Of a stretch of 64,000 bases of DNA, positions 44,122 to 52,782 are shown in pieces; position 1 is the stretch's first letter, and the number at the start of each line of letters is the position of its first letter. The stretch is from Kocuria palustris (GTDB taxonomy: Bacteria; Actinomycetota; Actinomycetes; Actinomycetales; Micrococcaceae). The translations under genes and the position numbers were made by a program. The stretch spans positions 186,001 to 250,000 of the forward strand of contig NZ_VDOR01000002.1 in assembly GCF_007666205.1 (NCBI RefSeq), given 5' to 3'. The notes beneath the pieces are model-generated. The model was not told the DNA's origin, did not search any database, and saw nothing but the letters and a program-made list of their open reading frames with translations.

Positions 44122-44570
44122 GGGGCATGAGCGCTGAGAACCCGTACCGCGACCTGTCCCGCGACGAGATGTGGGAGCTGCTCGACTCCGAGCCCTTCGG
44201 CCGGCTGGCCGTCGAGGCCGGCGGCTTCGTCGACATCTTCCCGGTGAACTTCGTGGTCCGCGGCAAGAAGCTGTGGTTCCGCACCGCGCCGGGCTCCAAG
44301 CTGGCCACGCTGACGGTCAACGACCAGGTGGCCTTCGAGGTCGACCGCCGCGACGAGCAGCGGCTGATGGTCTCCTCCGTGGTCCTCCAGGGACGCGCGC
44401 GTCGCGTCGAGGACGCGCAGGAGCGGGAGCTGGCCGAGTCGCTCGAGCTGCGCCCGTGGGTCCGCGGCTTCAAGCCCGTCTTCGTGGTGATCGAGCCGGA
44501 TCAGATCAACGGGCGCGCGTTCCCGGTGGGGCCGGCCGAGTCGGGCGCCTCCGACGACGGCGACGACTGA
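44118..44570 (+). CDS. PPOX-class FMN-binding protein, copy 2
   Basis: A 150-residue flavin-split-barrel protein. SEPFGRLAVEAGGFVDIFPV, WFRTAPGSKLATL and NGRAFPVG align with copy 1 at 40.9 kb, so the two are paralogues. The ATG at 44118 overlaps the methyltransferase stop and has GGGGAGG about 8 nt upstream; 44127 is an alternative. The acidic C-terminus is disordered. The substrate is unknown. Confidence 0.82.
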   Translation: MRGMSAENPYRDLSRDEMWELLDSEPFGRLAVEAGGFVDIFPVNFVVRGKKLWFRTAPGSKLATLTVNDQVAFEVDRRDEQRLMVSSVVLQGRARRVEDAQERELAESLELRPWVRGFKPVFVVIEPDQINGRAFPVGPAESGASDDGDD

Positions 44571-44825
44571 CGCCGCCGCGCCGCACGGCCGTCCGGACGC
44601 CGCCTCCGGGCCCCCGCAGGCCCCTCCCCGTCCGCCGCGCCGCGGGCCCGCTGCGCCGGCCGGTCCTGTGAATCGGCCGCCGATCCGTGTGTCAGGGCGT
44701 GTCCGGCGGCGGCTATATGGTGGGATCCGTCGACGGGCCCGCGCCCGTATCCGATGCAGCCTCCCCGGCCCGTGCGCGTCGCCCGCGCACGAGGACCGGG
44801 ACGACCCTGTCCGCTAGGAGTGACC
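44571..44825 (+). other. Non-coding gap upstream of topA
   Basis: These 255 bases hold no supported gene. They contain the probable topA promoter near 44690-44719 and a leader of about 100 nt in which no known riboswitch is recognised. Confidence 0.6.
44690..44719 (+). promoter_or_regulatory. Probable topA promoter
   Basis: TGTCAG (44690-44695) and TATATG (44714-44719) are separated by 18 nt. TATATG stands out in this GC-rich region; the -35 match is weak. Confidence 0.45.
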
Positions 44826-47639
44826 GTGGCCCAGAAGAACCCGGGATCAGGCCGGAGCCTGCTCATCGTCGAGTCCCCCTCGAAGGTGAAGACCATCGCG
44901 GGGTACCTGGGCGACGCCTATGAGGTCGACTCCTCCATGGGCCACATCCGGGATCTCGCCCAGCCCTCCGAGTTGCCGGCGGAGATGAAGAAGGGGCCCT
45001 ACGGGAAGTTCGCCGTGGACGTCGACTCCGGCTTCGACCCGTATTACCTGGTCAACGCGGACAAGAAGAAGAAGGTCACCGAGCTCAAGCGCAAGCTCAA
45101 GGAGTGCGATGCCCTCTACCTCGCCACGGACGGCGACCGCGAGGGCGAGGCGATCGCGTGGCACCTGCTCGAGGTGCTCAAGCCCAAGGTCCCGGTCTAC
45201 CGCCTGACCTTCCCCGAGATCACCCGCGAGGCCATCGAGCGCGGGTTCGGCGAGCTGCGCGAGCTCGACAAGGACCTCGTCGACGCCCAGGAGACCCGCC
45301 GGGTGCTCGATCGCCTCTACGGCTACGAGATCTCGCCGGTGCTGTGGCGGAAGGTGTCCTCGGGGCTGTCCGCCGGGCGCGTGCAGTCCGTGGCCACCCG
45401 CATGGTCGTGCAGCGCGAGCGCGAGCGCATGGCGTTCGTCGCCGCGGACCACTGGGATCTGACCGGCGAGTTCGCCCCCGTCTCCGGGCCGGACGCCGGC
45501 AGCGCCTTCCAGGCCCGCCTGGCCTCGGTCGACGGGCGCAAGGTCGCGACGGGCCGCGACTTCGACGACCGCGGGCAGCTCAAGAAGCCCGAGGCCGTCG
45601 CGCATCTGGACGAGCAGCAGGCGCGCTCGCTGGCCGAGGGCCTGGCCGAGTCCCCGTTCGCGGTCGCGCAGCAGGAGACCAAGCCCTACGTCTCCCGCCC
45701 CAAGGCGCCGTTCACCACGTCCACGCTGCAGCAGGACGCCGCGCGCAAGCTGCACTTCTCGTCGCGCTCGACCATGCAGGTCGCCCAGCGCCTGTACGAG
45801 AACGGCTACATCACCTACATGCGCACCGACTCGGTCGCGCTGTCCCAGCAGGCGGTCACCGCCGCGCGCCAGCAGGCCCGGGACCTGTGGGGCGAGGACT
45901 TCGTCTCCGAGGCCCCGCGCGGCTACGCCAACAAGTCCAAGAACGCGCAGGAGGCCCACGAGGCCATCCGCCCCGCCGGCGACTCGTTCCGCACCCCGGA
46001 CCAGGTGCGCTCGTCGCTGTCGGCCGACGAGTTCAAGCTCTACGAGCTGATCTGGCAGCGCACCGTCGCCTCGCAGATGGCCGATGCCCGCGGCTTCACC
46101 GCCACCCTGCGCCTGGCCGCCGACAGCGCCGACGGCCGCCGGGCCGAGTTCACCGCCTCCGGCACCGTGATCACCTTCCAGGGCTACCTCTCCGCCTACC
46201 AGGAGGCCCAGGACTCCGGCGAGGCCAAGGGCGAGGGCGACGGCAAGGGCCGCAGGGACCGGCGCCTGCCGCAGATGGAGGAGGGCGATGCCCTCCGCAC
46301 CGAGGGGATCACCGCGGAGGGCCACTCCACCAAGCCCCCGGCGCGCTACACCGAGGCCTCGCTCGTGGCCGCCATGGACGAGCTCGGCATCGGCCGCCCG
46401 TCGACCTACGCGGCCGTCATCTCCACGATCACCGACCGCGGCTACGTCAAGGTCCGCGGCACGTCGCTGATCCCGTCGTGGACGGCGTTCTCGGTCGTGC
46501 GCCTGCTCGAGGAGCACTTCAGCGACTACGTCGACTACGACTTCACCGCCGAGATGGAGGAGGGCCTGGACCGCATCGCCCGCGGCGAGGAGGACCGCAC
46601 GCAGTGGCTGCAGCGCTTCTACTACGGCGCCGAGGCGGAGGACAACGGGCTCAAGGCCATCGTCGACGACCTGGGCGAGATCGACGCCCGCGCCCTGAAC
46701 ACCATCCCGGTGACCGATGCGATCGACCTGCGGGTGGGCAAGTACGGCCCCTACCTGGAGTCCGGCGGCGGCGTGGACCCCGAGACCGGCGAGGTCACGG
46801 ACCCGGTGCGCGCCAACGTGCCGGACACGCTGGCCCCCGACGAGCTCACCGCCGAGAAGGCCGAGGAGCTCATGGAGATCGGCCGCGCCGACGGCCGCGA
46901 GCTGGGTCGGGACCCGGAGTCGGGGCGCACGATCGTCGTCAAGGACGGCCGCTACGGCCCGTACGTCTCCGAGGTGATCCCCGAGCCCACGCAGGAGGAG
47001 CTCGACGCGATCCCCACGGAGTACTACAAGAACGGCAATCCCAAGCCCAAGAAGATCGAGAAGCCCAAGCCGCGCACGGCCTCGCTGCTGTCGTCGATGG
47101 ACATCCAGGAGGTGAACCTCGATGATGCGCTGAAGCTGCTCTCGCTGCCCCGCGAGGTCGGCACGGACGAGGACGGCCAGGTGATCACGGCCCAGAACGG
47201 CCGATACGGCCCCTACCTCAAGAAGGGGAGCGACTCGCGCTCGCTGAGCAGCGAGGACCAGATCTTCGAGATCACCCTCGAGGAGGCCCAGCGCATCTAC
47301 GCCCTGCCCAAGCAGCGCGGGCGCGGCGCGGCCAAGCCGCCGCTCAAGGACCTGGGCACCGACCCGATCACCGAGAAGCCCATGATCATCAAGGACGGGC
47401 GCTTCGGGGAGTACATCACCGACGGCGAGACGAACGCGACCATCCCGCGCTCGGAGTCCGTCGAGCAGATGACGGCCGAGCGCGCCTCGCAGCTGCTCTC
47501 GGAGAAGCGGGCCAAGGGCCCCGCGCCCAAGAAGACGTCCTCCCGCTCGTCGTCGGGCTCCCGGGCCAAGAAGCCCTCGGGCGCCTCGACGACCAAGCGG
47601 GCCGGGACCCGGAAGAAGACGACGACCGCGTCCTCCTGA
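44826..47639 (+). CDS. topA: DNA topoisomerase I (type IA)
   Basis: A 937-residue enzyme that relaxes negative supercoils. The Toprim domain opens with LLIVESPSKVKTIAGYLG and includes ATDGDREGEAIAWH. The catalytic tyrosine is Tyr331 in YITYMRTDS. Instead of C-terminal zinc fingers there are repeated G-x-YGPY/GRFGEY-type topoisomerase C-repeats (about residues 635-890), then a Lys/Ser/Thr/Arg-rich tail, the actinobacterial form that aids processive binding. The GTG start has AGGAG about 6 nt upstream. It is essential in relatives. Confidence 0.96.
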   Translation: MAQKNPGSGRSLLIVESPSKVKTIAGYLGDAYEVDSSMGHIRDLAQPSELPAEMKKGPYGKFAVDVDSGFDPYYLVNADKKKKVTELKRKLKECDALYLATDGDREGEAIAWHLLEVLKPKVPVYRLTFPEITREAIERGFGELRELDKDLVDAQETRRVLDRLYGYEISPVLWRKVSSGLSAGRVQSVATRMVVQRERERMAFVAADHWDLTGEFAPVSGPDAGSAFQARLASVDGRKVATGRDFDDRGQLKKPEAVAHLDEQQARSLAEGLAESPFAVAQQETKPYVSRPKAPFTTSTLQQDAARKLHFSSRSTMQVAQRLYENGYITYMRTDSVALSQQAVTAARQQARDLWGEDFVSEAPRGYANKSKNAQEAHEAIRPAGDSFRTPDQVRSSLSADEFKLYELIWQRTVASQMADARGFTATLRLAADSADGRRAEFTASGTVITFQGYLSAYQEAQDSGEAKGEGDGKGRRDRRLPQMEEGDALRTEGITAEGHSTKPPARYTEASLVAAMDELGIGRPSTYAAVISTITDRGYVKVRGTSLIPSWTAFSVVRLLEEHFSDYVDYDFTAEMEEGLDRIARGEEDRTQWLQRFYYGAEAEDNGLKAIVDDLGEIDARALNTIPVTDAIDLRVGKYGPYLESGGGVDPETGEVTDPVRANVPDTLAPDELTAEKAEELMEIGRADGRELGRDPESGRTIVVKDGRYGPYVSEVIPEPTQEELDAIPTEYYKNGNPKPKKIEKPKPRTASLLSSMDIQEVNLDDALKLLSLPREVGTDEDGQVITAQNGRYGPYLKKGSDSRSLSSEDQIFEITLEEAQRIYALPKQRGRGAAKPPLKDLGTDPITEKPMIIKDGRFGEYITDGETNATIPRSESVEQMTAERASQLLSEKRAKGPAPKKTSSRSSSGSRAKKPSGASTTKRAGTRKKTTTASS

Positions 47640-47643
47640 GTCC

Positions 47644-47667
47644 TGCCGGGGCCGCACGGCCCCGGCA
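47644..47667 (+). terminator. Terminator after topA
   Basis: A perfect stem of about 10-11 bp (47644-47654 with 47657-47667) with a very short loop starts 4 nt after the topA stop. Confidence 0.75.
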
Positions 47668-47705
47668 GCTCCATGCCGAGGCACACCGAGAGGAAGGGGA
47701 CGCGC

Positions 47706-48692
47706 ATGCGCCTGGGAGTGCTCGACGTCGGATCCAACACGGTCCACCTGCTGCTGCTCGACGTCTATCCCGGCTCGCGCCCCGAGGCGTTCGCCTCGCA
47801 CAAGGACAGCCTGCGCCTGGTGCGCTACCTGGACGACGCGGGGCGCATCTCCGACGAGGGGCGCGATGCCCTGACGTCGTTCGTGATCGAGGCCCGCGAC
47901 TTCGCCGCCGAGCACGGGGCCGACGACCTGCTGGCCTTCGCGACCTCCGCGATCCGGGAGGCCGGCAACGGCGCGGCGGTGCTCGATCACGTCCAGTCCC
48001 GCTCCGGGGTCACGCTGACCGAGATCGCCGGCGATCAGGAGGCCGCCGTGACGTTCTCCGCGGTGCGGCGCTGGTTCGGGTGGGGCGCGGGCACGATCCT
48101 GGACCTCGACATCGGCGGCGGGTCGTTCGAGATGGCCATAGGCCACGACGGCCTGCCCGCCGCGGCCGTGTCCACCCCGCTGGGAGCCGGGCGGCTCACC
48201 CAGAGCTTCCTCACCCGGCATCCCGCGATCCCGAGCGAGGTCCGTGCGCTGCGCAAGCACGTCCGACGCACGCTCGAGCCCGCGGTGGAGACGATCCTGG
48301 GACAGGGCAGCCCCGATCTCGTCGTCGGCACCTCCAAGACCTTCCGATCGCTCGCGCGCATCTGTGGGGCCGCTCCCTCGGGGGCCGGGCAGTTCGTCCG
48401 GCGCACCATGCATCTCGAGGACCTCCGGCTGTGGACCCGGCGCATGGAGGCCATGTCCGCGCAGGAGCGCAGCGATCTGCCCGGGGTCTCGGCCCACCGC
48501 GCCGAGCAGGTGCTGGCCGGCGGCATCGCCGCCGAGACCGCGATGGACATGCTGGGCGCCGCCACGCTGGTCATCTGCCCCTGGGCGCTGCGCGAGGGGC
48601 TCATCCTGCGGCGCATGGACCGCCTCGGCGCCGACCCCGAGACCGTCCTGAACCCCCCGCAGAGCCTGATCGGACGAGAGGTCCCCGCATGA
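47706..48692 (+). CDS. ppx: Ppx/GppA family exopolyphosphatase
   Basis: A 328-residue member of the sugar kinase/Hsp70 actin-like superfamily. Phosphate-loop motifs LDVGSNTVHLL and LDIGGGSFEMA are intact, with ATSAIREAGN between them. It lacks the C-terminal HD domain of long E. coli Ppx, so it is the short form; it hydrolyses polyphosphate or pppGpp. GGAAGGGG precedes the ATG. It overlaps the isomerase gene by 4 nt. In mycobacteria the same trio ppx-isomerase-proC is found, by recollection. Confidence 0.9.
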   Translation: MRLGVLDVGSNTVHLLLLDVYPGSRPEAFASHKDSLRLVRYLDDAGRISDEGRDALTSFVIEARDFAAEHGADDLLAFATSAIREAGNGAAVLDHVQSRSGVTLTEIAGDQEAAVTFSAVRRWFGWGAGTILDLDIGGGSFEMAIGHDGLPAAAVSTPLGAGRLTQSFLTRHPAIPSEVRALRKHVRRTLEPAVETILGQGSPDLVVGTSKTFRSLARICGAAPSGAGQFVRRTMHLEDLRLWTRRMEAMSAQERSDLPGVSAHRAEQVLAGGIAAETAMDMLGAATLVICPWALREGLILRRMDRLGADPETVLNPPQSLIGREVPA

Positions 48693-49492
48693 CCGCGCAC
48701 GTCGCCATGTCCACGAGCTGCCTGTTCCTGGGCTCGCTGCCCGAGGTCTTCCGCACCGGGAGCGAGCTGGGCTACGACTCGATCGAGGTCCTGGTCACGC
48801 ACCAACGCACGACGCAGCTGACCCACGAGCTGCTCGACGCCGTGCAGACCCACCAGATCCCGATCTCGACGATCCACGCGCCCACGCTGTTCTTCACCCA
48901 GCAGGTCTGGGGCCGCCCGTGGACCAAGATCCAGCTCGCCGCCAAGATGGTCGAGGAGGTCGGCGCGCAGGTCGTCGTCGCCCACCCGCCGTTCGCCTGG
49001 CAGCACCGCTATGCCGAGAGCTTCGTCGAGGGCATCCGGGCCGTCAGCGAGATGACCGGCGTCAGGATCGCCGTGGAGAACATGTACCCGTGGCGCGTGG
49101 CCGGGCGCGAGCTGCAGATGTACCGCCCCCACTGGGATCCCCGCCGCTTCGACTACGAATGGGTGACCTGGGACTTCTCGCACGCCTCGATCGCACAGGT
49201 CGATTCCCTCGAGGCGGTGCGCGAGCTGCTGCCGAGGCTGGGCCACGTCCACCTCACGGACGGCACCGACGGCGGGACCTCCGACGAGCATCTCGTGCCC
49301 GGCCACGGCCAGCAGCCCGTGGCCGAGACCCTGCAGCTGCTCGGCCGCAGCGGCTGGGACGGGGTGCTCGGCGTCGAGATCAACACCCGCGGGGCGGCCG
49401 ACGACGACGCGCGCGATGCGATGCTCGCCGAGTCCCTCGACTTCGCCCGCCGCCACACGGCTCTGGGCGCCGAGGCCCGCGACGGCTCCTGA
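48689..49492 (+). CDS. Sugar phosphate isomerase/epimerase-like TIM barrel
   Basis: A 267-residue xylose-isomerase-like TIM barrel protein (AP_endonuc_2 fold). Segments VVVAHPPFAW, VRIAVENMYPW and LGHVHLTDGTDG carry the His/Glu/Asp residues that normally bind a divalent metal. The substrate is not known. It overlaps ppx (ATGA) and precedes proC by 69 nt, a conserved actinobacterial order. Confidence 0.85.
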   Translation: MTAHVAMSTSCLFLGSLPEVFRTGSELGYDSIEVLVTHQRTTQLTHELLDAVQTHQIPISTIHAPTLFFTQQVWGRPWTKIQLAAKMVEEVGAQVVVAHPPFAWQHRYAESFVEGIRAVSEMTGVRIAVENMYPWRVAGRELQMYRPHWDPRRFDYEWVTWDFSHASIAQVDSLEAVRELLPRLGHVHLTDGTDGGTSDEHLVPGHGQQPVAETLQLLGRSGWDGVLGVEINTRGAADDDARDAMLAESLDFARRHTALGAEARDGS

Positions 49493-49561
49493 GCAGGGCC
49501 CTAGGGTGGGCATGGGCATCAGCCGATCGCACGCGATCGAACGACGACGAGAGGACCCCTC

Positions 49562-50440
49562 ATGACCGACAGCGCATCCGCTGCGAGCACCGCCGCCGAG
49601 ACCGGGGAGCAGCCCGTGATCGCCTTCCTGGGCAGCGGGTCCATGAACGGCGCGATCCTGCGGGGGGTCCTGGCCTCCGGCGTGCCCGCCGAGCGCGTGC
49701 GGGCCACGACCCGGTCCCAGGACTCCGGCGACCGCCTGGCCCGGGAGACCGGCGTGCAGGCCTTCGCCTCGGAGTCCGACGCGGAGGCCAACCGCCGAGC
49801 CGTCGACGGGGCGGACATCGTCCTGCTGGGCGTGAAGCCCTACGCGATCCTCGAGCTGTGCGACGAGATCCGCGACGCCCTGCCGTCGTCGGCCGTCGTG
49901 GTCTCGGTGGCCGCGGGCGTGGGCCTGGCCGCGATGGCCGCGCACCTGCCCGAGGGGCAGCCGCTCGTGCGCTGCATGCCGAACACGCCGTCCTCGGTGG
50001 GCCGCGGCGCCCTGTCGGTGACCCCGGGCGAGCACGTCTCGGCCGAGCAGACCCGGGCCGTCTCCGAGGTGCTCTCCGGCGTGGGCGTCGTCGTGCAGGT
50101 CCCCGAGGACCTCATCGGCGCGGTCACGGGGGTCTCGGGCTCCGGCCCGGCCTATGTCTTCCTGCTGGCCGAGATGATGCAGAAGGCCGGAGAGGGCCTC
50201 GGCCTGGACGCCGAGACCGCCAGGACCCTGGCGAAGCAGACCGTCACCGGCGCGGGCATGCTGCTCGAGCCCGACGACGCCGACCCCGAGGCCCTGCGCA
50301 AGGCCGTCACGAGCCCCGGCGGGACCACCGAGCAGGCCGTCCGGACCTTCCTGGACGGCGGCATCGAGGACCTCGTGTCCCGCGCCGTCGGCGCCTCGGC
50401 CGCCCGCGGCGACGAGATGGAGCAGGAGCACGCCGGCTGA
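49562..50440 (+). CDS. proC: Pyrroline-5-carboxylate reductase
   Basis: A 292-residue enzyme for the last step of proline synthesis, NAD(P)H-dependent reduction of P5C. The Rossmann motif FLGSGSMNGAILRG lies near residue 24 after a short disordered head, and VSGSGPAYVFLLAE and the C-terminal SPGGTTEQA signature are intact. GAGAGGA lies before the ATG. A TAGGGT at 49502 may be its promoter -10 box, giving a roughly 48-nt leader. Confidence 0.95.
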   Translation: MTDSASAASTAAETGEQPVIAFLGSGSMNGAILRGVLASGVPAERVRATTRSQDSGDRLARETGVQAFASESDAEANRRAVDGADIVLLGVKPYAILELCDEIRDALPSSAVVVSVAAGVGLAAMAAHLPEGQPLVRCMPNTPSSVGRGALSVTPGEHVSAEQTRAVSEVLSGVGVVVQVPEDLIGAVTGVSGSGPAYVFLLAEMMQKAGEGLGLDAETARTLAKQTVTGAGMLLEPDDADPEALRKAVTSPGGTTEQAVRTFLDGGIEDLVSRAVGASAARGDEMEQEHAG

Positions 50441-50458
50441 TCCGGATCGGCTCCTCGA

Positions 50459-50479
50459 GCGGGGCCCTGTGCGCCCCGC
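50459..50479. terminator. Short terminator between proC and trkA
   Basis: A 7-bp GC stem (50459-50465 with 50473-50479) with a 7-nt loop lies between the convergent genes. Confidence 0.5.
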
Positions 50480-50491
50480 GTCCGGGGTCCG

Positions 50492-51172
50492 TCAGGGCCG
50501 GGCGGCGAAGCGCTCGATCAGCTCCACGTGCCCGGCCACGATCAGGGTGTCCCGGGCGGTCACGGTCGTGTCGGGCGCCGCATAGCTGAAGTCGTCGCCG
50601 GGGGCCTTGACCCCCACGACCGTCACGCCGTACTTGGCGCGCACGTCGGCCTGGGCCAGCGTGAAGCCCTGCGTCTCGCGCGGCGGTCGCATCTTGACGA
50701 TCGCGAAGTCGTCGTCGAACTCCATGTAGTCCAGCAGGCGCCCCGAGACCAGGTGGGCAGTGCGCCGCCCGGCGTCGGCCTCGGGGAAGATCACGTGGTG
50801 GGCCCCGATGCGCGAGAGGATCTTGCCGTGGGCCTTGGAGATGGCCTTGGCCCAGATCCGGCCGACCCCCAGGTCGACCAGGTTCGCCGTGATCAGCACG
50901 GAGGACTCGACCGAGGTGCCCACGCCCACGACGGCCTGGGTGAACTCGGCGGCCCCGAGCTGGCGCAGGGCGTCGATGTCGGTGGCCTCGGCCTGGACCA
51001 CGTGGGTCAGCTGGCCGGCGAGCTTCTGCACCAGGGCCCCGTCGCGCTCGACGCCCATCACCTCGCGGCCCTGGGAGACGAGCTGCAGGGCTGTGGCGGT
51101 GCCGAAGCGGCCCATGCCGATGACCAGCACGGGGACGGCATGGCTCTTGTCGCGGTGACGATGATCAGCCAA
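50492..51172 (-). CDS. trkA: TrkA/KtrA-type potassium regulatory subunit
   Basis: A 226-residue cytoplasmic RCK protein that gates the partner K+ channel. The RCK_N Rossmann domain has VLVIGMGRFGTATALQLV with ERDG after the second strand, and RCK_C begins around residue 140. It binds NAD(H) or ATP/ADP in relatives. Its start overlaps the trkH stop by 8 nt, so the pair is coupled. It has one RCK unit, as in KtrA, rather than the doubled TrkA of E. coli. Confidence 0.92.
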   Translation of the reverse strand: MADHRHRDKSHAVPVLVIGMGRFGTATALQLVSQGREVMGVERDGALVQKLAGQLTHVVQAEATDIDALRQLGAAEFTQAVVGVGTSVESSVLITANLVDLGVGRIWAKAISKAHGKILSRIGAHHVIFPEADAGRRTAHLVSGRLLDYMEFDDDFAIVKMRPPRETQGFTLAQADVRAKYGVTVVGVKAPGDDFSYAAPDTTVTARDTLIVAGHVELIERFAARP

Positions 51173-52592
51173 TGATCAGCCTCTCCTCGGGGTACTGGTA
51201 GAGGCGCCGGCGCGAACGCAGGGCCAGGGCTGTGGCCACGGTAGTCGTGCCGATGCGCCCGATGAACATCACGATGATCAGCACCGCCTTGCCCGCCGGC
51301 CCCATCTCGCCCGAGAGGCCGACCGACAGCCCGCACGTCGCATAGGCGGAGACGACCTCGAAGAGCACGCGCTCGAGCGGCTCGCCGGTCATGATCAGGA
51401 GGACGCCGGCGGCCGCGAGCACGACCGTGGCGCCCATGGCGATCACGGAGATCGCGATGCGCAGGACGCCGTCGGGGATCGTGCGGTGGAAGGCGATGAC
51501 GGCCTGATCGCCGCGCGCCTCGGCCAGGATGGCCAGCACGACGACGGCGAAGGTCGTCACCTTGATGCCGCCGCCCGTGGAGGCGGGGGCCCCTCCGGCG
51601 AACATCAGGGCGTCGGTGAGCAGCAGCGTCACGGGCTGCAGGTCCGACATGTCGACGATGTTGAACCCGCCGGAGCGCATCATGGCCGAGGCGAAGAATC
51701 CGTTGAAGAGCTTCTGCCCCGGGCTCTCGTCGCCGATCGTGGCCGGGTTCGTCCACTCCAGGCCCGCCCACAGGACCCACCCCAGCACGAGCAGGGCGAG
51801 GGTCGTCACGACCGTGACCTTGGTGTTCAGGTTCCAGCGGCGGAAGCGCAGCCACCCGACCTGGCGCAGCACCAGGATCACGGGGAAGCCCAGCGATCCG
51901 ATGAGCACCCCCAGGCTGATCGGGAACAGGATCAGCCACATGTGGGCGGCGTCGGTGAAGTAGGGGACCAGGCCGTCGGAGTGCGGGGTGAAGCCGCCGT
52001 TGTTGAAGGCCGAGATCGAGTAGAAGATCCCGTGCCACGCCGCGGTGTGCGGCGGCTCCCCCTCGATCAGGAAGCCGAGCGTGAGGACCACCGCCAGCGA
52101 GCCCTCGATGACGATCGAGGTCAGGGCCACGGTGCGCAGCAGCGAGCCGACCTCGCCGAGGCGCCCGACGTTCATGGCGTTCTGCGTCACGAGCTTGGAG
52201 CGCAGCCCGAGCTTGCGCCCGATGGCCAGGGCCAGGATCGAGGTCATGGTCAGCGTCCCGAGACCGCCGATCTGCACGGCGACCAGGATGATGAGCTGCC
52301 CGGTGAAGGACCAGTGATCGGCGGTCGGCACCACGGTCAGCCCCGTGACCGTGACGGCCGAGGCGGCGGTGAAGGCCGCGTCGACGAAGCTCGTGGAGCG
52401 CCCGTCGTGGGTGGACCACGGCAGCCACAGCAGGACCGTGAACAGCGCCGCCACGGCGACGAAGACGAGCACGGCCAGGCGGGCGGGGGAGGACTGGGCC
52501 AGGCGGTCCACGAGGTCGCGCAGGCCGCCGATCCCGTCGCGCAGCGGCCGCGACTCGGCCTGGGCCGGACTGGCCCCGAGGGTGGCACGCAC
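51165..52592 (-). CDS. trkH: TrkH/KtrB-type potassium channel subunit
   Basis: A 475-residue membrane protein with four M1-P-M2 repeats. Selectivity-filter glycines are seen in VTGLTVV, NNGGFTPH, RSGGFNIVD and TCGLSVG. It forms the K+ (or Na+/K+) translocating dimer with the RCK ring beneath. The GTG at 52592 is chosen because GGAGGT lies about 7 nt upstream; the longer frame adds only an Arg/Pro-rich stretch. The N-terminus is cytoplasmic. Confidence 0.93.
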   Translation of the reverse strand: MRATLGASPAQAESRPLRDGIGGLRDLVDRLAQSSPARLAVLVFVAVAALFTVLLWLPWSTHDGRSTSFVDAAFTAASAVTVTGLTVVPTADHWSFTGQLIILVAVQIGGLGTLTMTSILALAIGRKLGLRSKLVTQNAMNVGRLGEVGSLLRTVALTSIVIEGSLAVVLTLGFLIEGEPPHTAAWHGIFYSISAFNNGGFTPHSDGLVPYFTDAAHMWLILFPISLGVLIGSLGFPVILVLRQVGWLRFRRWNLNTKVTVVTTLALLVLGWVLWAGLEWTNPATIGDESPGQKLFNGFFASAMMRSGGFNIVDMSDLQPVTLLLTDALMFAGGAPASTGGGIKVTTFAVVVLAILAEARGDQAVIAFHRTIPDGVLRIAISVIAMGATVVLAAAGVLLIMTGEPLERVLFEVVSAYATCGLSVGLSGEMGPAGKAVLIIVMFIGRIGTTTVATALALRSRRRLYQYPEERLIIG

Positions 52593-52770
52593 CGTGGGAC
52601 CTCCAGATCGTGCGGACGGCGCCTCCCCGGGGCGGGGGCGGCGGTGCCCCGGCGTGCGGGTGCCCGCGCGCGGGGACGGGACCCGTTCGGATCCACGCAC
52701 AGTATGGACCCCGACGGGCCCGGTTGCCGTCCGCATCGACGCGCGAGCCCCGCCCGGGGTCCCGGAGTGG

Positions 52771-52776
52771 TCTAAT
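52771..52776 (+). promoter_or_regulatory. -10 box of leaderless promoter for acuC
   Basis: TCTAAT is followed by 6 nt and the GTG at 52783. Confidence 0.5.
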
Positions 52777-52782
52777 GGCCGT

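Noticed and set aside
44847-48497. A 1216-codon minus-strand frame opposite topA and ppx
   Set aside because: Antisense shadow created by GC-rich third positions; no domain is recognisable.
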